Source: Daphnia pulex | Lineage: Eukaryota; Arthropoda; Branchiopoda; Diplostraca; Daphniidae | Direction: 5' to 3' | Length of the DNA: 64,000 nucleotides | Assembly (NCBI RefSeq): GCF_021134715.1 | Contig: NC_060027.1 | Coordinates: forward strand, 620,001-684,000 | Shown: positions 56,947 to 64,000 of the stretch, in pieces | Layout of the letters: every line of letters starts with the position of its first letter | Position numbering within the stretch: the stretch's first letter is position 1 | Program-made: the position numbers and the translations under genes | The notes under the pieces: model-generated | The model's input: only the letters and a program-made list of their open reading frames with translations | Database searches by the model: none | What the model was told of the DNA's origin: nothing

Positions 56947-58386
56947 ATGGGTTGGACTCTAACGAAATCCAGTGCTGATAGATGGGCCCTTATGTACGGT
57001 GTCATTACGGTTCTTCTCGTCGTGTGCGCCAGCCTTCCATCATTGTGGTAAGCTGTAATTGTAGGTCTACTTTGCTGCGTGTGAAGTTATTAGCTAACAT
57101 TCGTTTGATGCCACTTGTTAGGCATCACGTGAAGTCTGGATGGGACGACATTGGAATGCGGATGCAACATTTATGGGAACAAACTCTCGATTGGATTGGA
57201 GATGACGGTTTCAAGCTCTACGTTTACGGTATTTGACTTTATAAGTTTAAACAAAACAATTTTAATTTTAAAACTAAACGTTTGAGACCAAAAACAGGGA
57301 TGAACGGTTGGAACATTGTCCTGTACTGGACGGTCGGATTGGCTCTTTTATTCTTGGAAATGTCCGCCTGGCCCAAATGGCTCATTCGTTACAAAATCCA
57401 ACCAACTGTTACCGTTGACAAGAAACGTCTCACATCGGTACATGATGCCTTCAAATTACATTTTGGCGTTATTTAGAAAAGAAGGAAAAGTATAAAGAAT
57501 CAAATGAAAATCAGATAATCCAAAAAGTGTCCGCCCCAGTGATTAAATTATTCAATGTACTATCACAAGTTTCGCATGGGCGTTTTCAAATTTGGATCCG
57601 TATACGTAAATTACATAAGAATAGCGATTAATGTATAAGACTATTAAATTCATTAAATTCACATTTTACAGATTAAGAAACTAAGTATCGAATTCTAGTA
57701 ATGCGCCGAAATGAAGGGTTTAATCAAATTTGTTCCAGCTAATTGCGTTGAACTTGTTCAATCAATTCTTCGTGGCCATTCCGTTCACCATCGTTGGTTA
57801 TTACGTCCTGAAATTCCAAGGAACTTCACCACCAATCCGAGAATTGCCGACATTAATGCGATTGGTGGTCAGTTTAGCCATTTTCGTTGTCATCCAAGAA
57901 ATCGTAGCTTATTACGCTCACAGGTTTAAACACTGAAATCTTAATTCATTTGTGTTCTATGATTTAATCTTTTCTTTCTATTACAGAATGTTTCATCACC
58001 GACTGCTGTACAAGTGGACACACAAGGTGCACCACGAATGGACGGCTCCAATCGCCCTAACCGCCTATTACAATCACCCGTTAGACCATCTGATTGTGAA
58101 CATTTTACCATCTACTGTGGGCCTTTCTTTCACGAACGCCCACTTTTTCACCTCTTGGATTTGGTTAACATGGGCGACTTTAAGGGCTCTGTCAGATCAC
58201 AGCGGCTACAATGTGTTCAAATTTCTACTTCCGAGACGTCACGATTTCCATCATCACAAATTCACAGATTGTTTCGGGGTTTGGGGTCCCCTCGATTACC
58301 TGCACGATACCGAAAAGCTCTTCCAAGCGAATTTAGCTTCATTGAAAGCCAAGAAAAAAAACAAAGCAATAGTTTCTTCAAATTAA
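56947..58386 (+). CDS. Fatty acid hydroxylase / sterol desaturase superfamily protein, FAXDC2-like (gene 1)
   Basis: Membrane di-iron enzyme expected to oxidise a lipid or sterol in the ER; FAXDC2 proteins belong to the C4-methyl sterol oxidase branch, the exact substrate is unknown. Five exons, 56947-57047, 57122-57228, 57298-57437, 57739-57923 and 57987-58386, join in frame to 310 residues, close to the family length. The three histidine boxes are complete: HRMFH (177-181, HX3H), HKVHH (190-194, HX2HH) and HDFHH (263-267, HX2HH). Hydrophobic helices lie at about residues 15-33, 75-93, 120-140 and 153-172. Exon 5 contains the conserved block ALSDHSGYNVFKFLLPRRHD. The C-terminal KAKKKNKAI could act as a basic ER-retention-like tail. 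Confidence 0.92.
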
Positions 58387-58804
58387 TTTGTAACCTATTG
58401 TTAAATGTACAACTCGGACGCCATAAATGTTAAAATCCCACTTCGCTTAAAGTGTTAAATTAGTGTGAAAGTTAAAATTGTTTTTTTTACCCACAGACAA
58501 ATTTGTGAGGTAAAAAAACAGGGCCTAATCTGCAGTTGTTCTAAAAATGGGAGATTTAATGAATCCTTACTGAGTGAACAAAAACGGTAAGAGTTCCACT
58601 CAACCGCCTAGCTCAGGAATTATCGTACTCCGTACTACGTCACGATTTACAATCAACGCCACCAATGAGTCAAGAAGGAAGAATAGATAAGACATTTGTC
58701 CTACCTTTATGCCTGGAAAATTTGGCCAGGTATCCATCCGCAAGTGCTCCATCCGCTGAGGAATTGTATCGATCCATTACATTCGGGATAATAGGGAAAA
58801 GGGG

Positions 58805-58848
58805 GTCCTCGTGAATATACCCACACACACATGGGCATACACGAGGAC
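58805..58848. other. Short hairpin
   Basis: GTCCTCGTG at 58805-58813 pairs with CACGAGGAC at 58840-58848, with an inner CCCA/TGGG pair around a CA repeat. No flanking U-run marks it as a terminator, and it is too short to call an RNA gene. Confidence 0.5.
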
Positions 58849-59521
58849 ATTTAAAGAAATGGAAAGAAGATATAATCGACGACCGACATGTATAGTTTCT
58901 CCAATCAAACAGGATGCTGTTTACCTAAATAAAAAAAATTTGAAATCAGTTACGAAAAAATATTAGCAGATGAAACAACAATATTAAAGTTACTAAGGAA
59001 AAGTTGAAAACATGACAGCTTGGAAAACCCTAATTGTTGAATTAAAGAGAAGAATTGAAGTTTTACATGTAATTCACTGCATTGATGCAAGTCATGCATC
59101 ATTCGAATATCTAGCAGGTTTATAAAAGTAATGGAACGAAAATCATTACTCAAGCGATGACACTGAGATTGTTGCTGAAGACAGGTCCATCACAAGCAAT
59201 TAAAACTTGCAAATCTGGTGGTTATAGTGGATGGCTCAGGTTTCAAATCTGCACAAAGGAAAAGGTTACATAGTGCAAAGAAACTGCCATGGATACATGA
59301 TAATAGCAAGTCAGAAACTAACATTTCAAAATTTGGAACAGGTCTAGTTCTTTTATTTTAGCTCCCATAATCAATATGCTGGTAATCTTGGTTTTATTTA
59401 CCTGATAAACAACAAAGAATGTGTATTAAGCGATTCTATAAAGAGACCCTACACGAGAGTTAACACGACGACCACATTTTTGTCGTTTTATTTCGAATCC
59501 TAGCAGACGACACTAATTTCT

Positions 59522-59601
59522 AATTATTCGTGATTAAGATATCGATAAAAATTTCATAATTAAAACATCGATAGAAATTATTCGTGATTAAGATATCGAT
59601 A
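59522..59601. promoter_or_regulatory. Direct repeat with TATCGATA motifs
   Basis: A perfect 26-base repeat (AATTATTCGTGATTAAGA followed by TATCGATA) occurs at 59522-59547 and 59576-59601, with a related ACATCGATAG between. TATCGATA is the DRE bound by DREF in insects. It lies about 540 bases before the start of hydroxylase gene 2. Confidence 0.45.
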
Positions 59602-60142
59602 GAGCCCCCTCGCCCTAAATTTGAACCGCTCAAAAACGATCAAAGATGTTTTCTCACCCGCGGTCCCGCGCTCGACATCCGCTGAACGGATCGGAATTAT
59701 TTTATCTAATAGTTCGTCATTACACTGAGTCGCCCTCTACCACAGCCAAGAAAAAAGTAAAAATTTGCACGAAACCGGCAAATAATGACTTTTAGACTGA
59801 AATCAACTCAATAAGACTCTCCTGGACCTTCTTATTGGAAGCCAAGAGATTCAAGCGTGAGCATGTATACACATGCCTAGATGGGCAGCTGACGAATAAA
59901 AAAAAAAATAAGGGGGAAGGACTTGTTACGTGTTACGTGAGAGGGATGGTCTAAAAGCCAAGAAGAGAAGATTGCTGTTATCCCGGCTATGCCCCAAGGC
60001 TAACAATGACATTGAAGTCGTTCATATGCGGAAACGTTAGCCATATCCCTGTATAGATTTCCGTTGTTTCTTCAGCCCGACGAAGGAGTTTTATTATTTG
60101 AGCTGTTACCATAGTCACAAAAAGGTTCTACACTCTGACAGG

Positions 60143-61425
60143 ATGAAATCCGGTCATCCTCCATCGAAATTCCGTGCTGATAAGTTGCAATTTACCCACG
60201 GTGTCATTACGGTTCTTCTCGTAATGTGCGTGGGACTTCCATCTATATGGTAAGCTGTAATCGCTTTAGTGTACAATTGTCGGACATTGTTGATTGCTCA
60301 CGTCATGATTTTCTTACCTAACGTTCGTTTATGAATTGCCATATCTGTGTTAGGCATTGCGTGAAATTGGGATATGACGGAATAGGAATACGGATTCAAC
60401 ATTTATGGGAGAAAGCTCTCGATTGGGTTGGGGATGACACTTTTAATCTCTACGTTTATGGTATTTGACTTTTTTGTGGCATTTATGCGGAAATTTTTTA
60501 ATATGTTTATTAAACTTTTGTTTCAAAAACAGGGTTGAACGGTTGGAACATTGTCTTGTACTGGACGGTCGGATTGGCCCTTTTATTCATGGAAATGTCC
60601 GCCTGGCCCAAATGGCTCATTCGTTACAAAATCCAACCAACCGTTACAGTTGACAGGAAACGTTTCACATCGGTACATGATACTTTTATTCTAAAATTTA
60701 TTTTACAAAATTTAAGACAATGAGTATCGAATTCTAGTAATGTGCGAGTAATGTGCGGAAATGAAGGGTGTAATGAAATTTATTCCAGTTGATTGCGTTG
60801 AACTTATTCAACCAATTCTTCGTGGCCGTTCCATTCTCCCTCTTTGGGTATTATTACATCAAGACATTTCCAGCAAGTGTTCCACCAATCCGTGAATTGC
60901 CGACATCAACGCGATTGGTTGTCGATTTAGCAATTATCATTCCCCTCCAAGAAATCTTTGCTTATTACGCTCACAGGTTTAAACACTGAAATCGCATTTT
61001 TATTCAATTTCCTCGGCGATTAACTCTCCTCCTTCTATGACAGAATTTTCCATCACCGACTGCTGTACAAATGGACTCACAAGGTGCACCATGAATGGAC
61101 GGCTCCAATCGCCCTGACCGCCTCTTATAATCACCCGTTAGACCATCTGATTGTCAACATTTTACCGACTACTGTGGGCCTCTTTTTGACCAATGCCCAT
61201 TTTTTCACCACTTGGATTTGGTTGACATGGGCGACTTTAAGGGCTCTGTCAGATCACAGCGGCTACAATGTGTTGACATTTCTACTTCCAAGACGTCACG
61301 ATTTCCATCACCAGAAATTCACAGATTGTTTCGGGGTTTGGGGTCCCCTCGATTACCTGCACGATACCGAAAAGCTCTTCCAAGCGAATTTAGCTTCATT
61401 GAAAGCCAAGAAAAAATCGGATTAA
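60143..61425 (+). CDS. Fatty acid hydroxylase / sterol desaturase superfamily protein, FAXDC2-like (gene 2)
   Basis: Tandem paralogue of gene 1 with the same five-exon structure and phases: 60143-60249, 60354-60460, 60533-60672, 60789-60976 and 61044-61425; 307 residues. The histidine boxes HRIFH, HKVHH and HDFHH are all present, so it should be active. Exons 3 and 5 are nearly identical to those of gene 1, while the N-terminus (MKSGHPPSKFRADKLQF) and the loop KTFPASVPPIRELPTSTRL differ. This uneven similarity suggests gene conversion between the copies or selection on exon 5. It ends KAKKKSD. Confidence 0.92.
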
Positions 61426-61547
61426 TTTGTTTTTCTTTTTTCTTTGTTTTAAGTTTTATTGTTGCATCATTAATTGATGATGCACCATTGCACAACACAA
61501 AATTTTGGTATTTGGTCAAATAAAACAGCGAAACAAATTAAATCCAC

Positions 61548-61955
61548 AAAATAATGCCGTTCGATTTTATTAGAAATCATAAAGCATTTATTTCAATTAA
61601 CTTCACAGACGAACTACATTTTTTTCCATGAACGTCATCTCTGAATTTAACTGTTATAAGATCTCGCGCATTGTGAATTGTGATTGCGTCACCGCAGTTT
61701 TATTTCGATTTTTCCATCACACTGTCAGATGATTATACGAGGGGAAATCGGAGAAATCTGTTGATGACGTGCCATAACAATCGTAAAAGAGAACTTTTCC
61801 CTCTATTGTTTATAACAGAAAACGTCGAATTGCGCCGAATCATGAACAACAAATTAACTTGGTAGAATGTAACGTCATTCCATACTGCCACGACAGGTGC
61901 GATGGCGGATCCTATTCCACTTACTCGTTGAACTATTCAAAATATTTGAATGTTT
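61548..61955 (+). repeat. Duplicated downstream block, copy 2
   Basis: Homologous to 55423-55870. It begins about 120 bases behind the stop of hydroxylase gene 2. The secreted-peptide ORF of copy 1 is disrupted here. No equivalent was found behind hydroxylase gene 1. Confidence 0.75.
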
Positions 61956-62030
61956 AACATTGTCTTTCTTTTAAAAAAATGTTAAAATATAAAGTTATAG
62001 TCTTCTGAGATTTGCGGATATTAGATTTGA

Positions 62031-62256
62031 GAAAATGCAAGTCATCCGCTGTGGAGAGGGGCGGTACCGAGAAATCGGCGGGAAATTCCCCAATGGATCA
62101 AATTTGGTAGATGAAAACTCGCTAGTCGTGTTACTGTTAGACATCTAATTCTGGTCGGTATATTATTCGTGTTGAATATTTGACTCGTTTGGATATTTCC
62201 CGCCGACTTCGGGAGTCGGCAACGCCCAGAGAAAAGATAGATTGACTTGCATTTTC
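62031..62256. mobile_element. Fold-back (MITE-like) element
   Basis: Nested inverted repeats: GAAAATGCAAGTC (62031-62043) pairs with GACTTGCATTTTC (62244-62256), and TCGGCGGGAAAT (62075-62086) pairs with ATTTCCCGCCGA (62195-62206). The interior has no ORF. Target duplications are not evident. Confidence 0.6.
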
Positions 62257-62939
62257 GCCGGTCAAATATTAAACAAGATATAGAGTTGTAGGCTAGTACT
62301 TGCCAGATATGTTGGGAATTTATTGCATCCCAACAGTGATCGACATTATTGCTACTGTTAATTCTGTGTAATTTGTAGGGACCTCAACAGAGGGCCCCGA
62401 TTTTACCCTCTCTTCCCATTCAATCTATTGTTCCCTACCCTACTCAACCCTAAACCAACTATTGAAATACCAAAATGCTGTATTATACGGCAGTGTGAAA
62501 TATAAGGACGAACTAGCAACAACAAAGGTGTCATCTCTTATCTCAATCTTGGAAGTTGAACGGTCGACACCGCCAACAAGAGTTCCATTTCCAACATGGT
62601 CCTTCGAACCGGAGTTTTCTCCAACCAGTGTTAAGTTAGTTTCGCTCTATCACACTCAAATCTTTCTCTCGTTATCTCCTTTTGCTTAATCATTGCCGCC
62701 ATTTATCAAAGAAAATTGTGTTTAATTATGGCAGGTCAGTCATTTATTAGAATCTTTTTCTCTCTCTCTGAGTTTAACTTGTTCTCAGGGGTCTAGTAAG
62801 CAAATAGATCCCTCTAAACAGTAAATTATTTTTCTTCTCTCTCTTGAATTAAAGCTAAAATATTTCCTCAAAGTTTCTTAAAATTAAAATAGGATTCCTA
62901 AATCATTTTTGAAGGGGGATTTCTTTTTTTGTCACGTAA
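62257..62939. other. Intergenic, no gene seen
   Basis: AT-rich with CT-rich patches. A 75-codon plus-strand ORF at 62462-62689 shows no recognisable feature. The inverted pair TGTTGGGA/TCCCAACA near 62310-62335 forms a small hairpin. Confidence 0.4.
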
Positions 62940-63720
62940 ATTATCATCGCCTAAGTTGATTATTCTCTCTTCCCTTTCAACAAATTTTTTTTTTTGGGGG
63001 GATATTGCTTTCCAATATCTAAGATTGGGCAAACTTGGGAACTTCCCTACCTCTTTAACGTGTTCACCTCGTGTGAGCCTTAGGTTAAATTCCCTCTCTA
63101 TCTCTTGATACGCCTCCCGGCATTGTAAAAACGAATCTCAGCTGATTGGGTTCACTGCCCGTTCTTTAAAAATGGGATAACGCGGGAATCTCTTTCCTTT
63201 CAAGAATTTTTTTTTGGGGGGGCTTGCTTCCCTACCTCTTAGATTGGGAAAACGCGGGAACTTCTCTAACCCTTCAATGAGTTCGCCTCGTGTGAGCCCC
63301 AGGGTGAAAAGACTTAAATAAATTATCGCTCTCTTTGCTATGGCCTTAGACCATTTCCCGAAAACAAATCTCTCTCATTTTTTGAATTAATTTGCATTGT
63401 TTGTTATTCAATCATTTGGGTAAATCTCTCTCTGTCTCAGAAGGCACAACGATCTCTCTAAATACGACAGAAAAATATTCTCTTTTTTGGGGGGCTAGGC
63501 CGGTTTCCCCTTTAAACTGGAAAAAACGCGGGAAAATTCTCTACCCTTTCAACGCGTTCGCCTCGTGTGCGCCTTAGGGTGATTAAAACTTGAATTTTTT
63601 TTCTCTCTCTCTATTTACAAAGGCCTTCCGCCATTTCGAAACAAATCTCGCGCTCTTACGCTCTTGCATTTTTTGTTTGCTTAAAGGGAAATCTTTCTCT
63701 TTTTCTGAGAAGGCACAAAG
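62940..63720 (+). repeat. Degenerate tandem repeat, about three units of 230-270 bases
   Basis: Each unit has, in order, a T then G run (TTTTTTGGGGGG), a GGGAACTTCCCTACC-like segment, AACG.GTTC.CCTCGTGTG with AGCCTTAGGGT, a CTCTCTCT stretch and an ACAAATCTC segment. Units start near 62985, 63210 and 63480, and a fragment continues to about 63720. The units are clearly diverged, so the array is old. Confidence 0.6.
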
Positions 63721-64000
63721 CGCCCTCTGAGCACAAAATTGGGAATTAGAAACCGCCGTCTTGCGGCAAAAACTCTTTAAATTCTCTTTCCTAAAAATTG
63801 TTATTATGCCGTTTGTGGGATTGTAAGGAGCTAGAAAATTACCCTAGCTCCAAAATCATTCAGTTTTTGCAGATATCTTCACATAAAGGAATTCAAAGAA
63901 AGTGGAAAAGACAGCAGAATTTAATTCGGCACCACGAATCTCCGAAGACCGAGCAGAACAACAAACAAAAAGGCTAATCAACTTAATCAAAACATTAATT
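63721..64000. other. Window end, no gene seen
   Basis: AT-rich sequence after the tandem repeat. No exon or RNA gene recognised before the window ends. Confidence 0.4.

Larger units (their letters stand above)
58387..60142. other. Intergenic region between the hydroxylase genes
   Basis: No coding exon found. It holds a hairpin at 58805-58848 and, ahead of gene 2, a 26-base direct repeat carrying TATCGATA motifs. The promoter of gene 2 lies in its last few hundred bases, but no TATA box is obvious. The sequence CTCTGACAG directly before the ATG of gene 2 could be a 5' UTR splice acceptor. Confidence 0.5.

Overview
This is a eukaryotic, almost certainly arthropod, window. Coding exons are split by short GT-AG introns (mostly 56-75 bases), the promoters that can be read are TATA plus a TCAGT initiator, and coding blocks stand out from AT-rich flanks. 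The compact gene layout and a Tyr/Thr-rich repeat family point to a water flea (Daphnia, Cladocera); that assignment is inference. All gene models were spliced by hand from the sequence and checked for reading-frame continuity.

Layout. (1) 0.3-9.3 kb holds four compact genes: a UBE2G1-type ubiquitin-conjugating enzyme (+), a spinster-like MFS transporter (-), a beta-1,3-galactosyltransferase-like enzyme (-) followed by two further versions of its last exon, and an FkbM-type methyltransferase-like membrane protein (+). A decayed carboxylesterase-like fragment lies between the transporter and the galactosyltransferase. (2) 9.93-20.26 kb is a giant inverted repeat: two arms of about 5.1 kb around a 27-base spacer. 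Each arm carries decayed copies of a secreted Tyr/Thr-rich repeat gene, a 24-base coding minisatellite (18 copies in the left arm, 25 in the right), a piggyBac-type MITE and a self-complementary MITE. Outside the minisatellite the arms looked identical wherever I compared them, except for the innermost 300 bases, which are clearly diverged. (3) 22.8-48.8 kb holds two very large minus-strand genes encoding disordered Ser/Pro/Gln-rich proteins of about 2229 and 1637 residues that I do not recognise. They lie head to tail and share phase-0 exon junctions, so they may be one complex locus. (4) 48.8-54.8 kb is a long upstream region with almost no coding signal. (5) 54.8-62 kb is a tandem family of fatty-acid-hydroxylase-type enzymes (FAXDC2-like, sterol desaturase superfamily): two intact genes and one relic reduced to promoter plus first exon, with a duplicated downstream block carrying a tiny secreted-peptide ORF. 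(6) 62-64 kb is repetitive, with a fold-back element and a degenerate tandem repeat.

The genes do not form one pathway; the window is ordinary arthropod gene territory. The strongest candidates for something new are the palindrome with its mirrored minisatellites and diverged centre, the set of alternative-looking last exons of the galactosyltransferase, and the pair of giant unrecognised disordered proteins.
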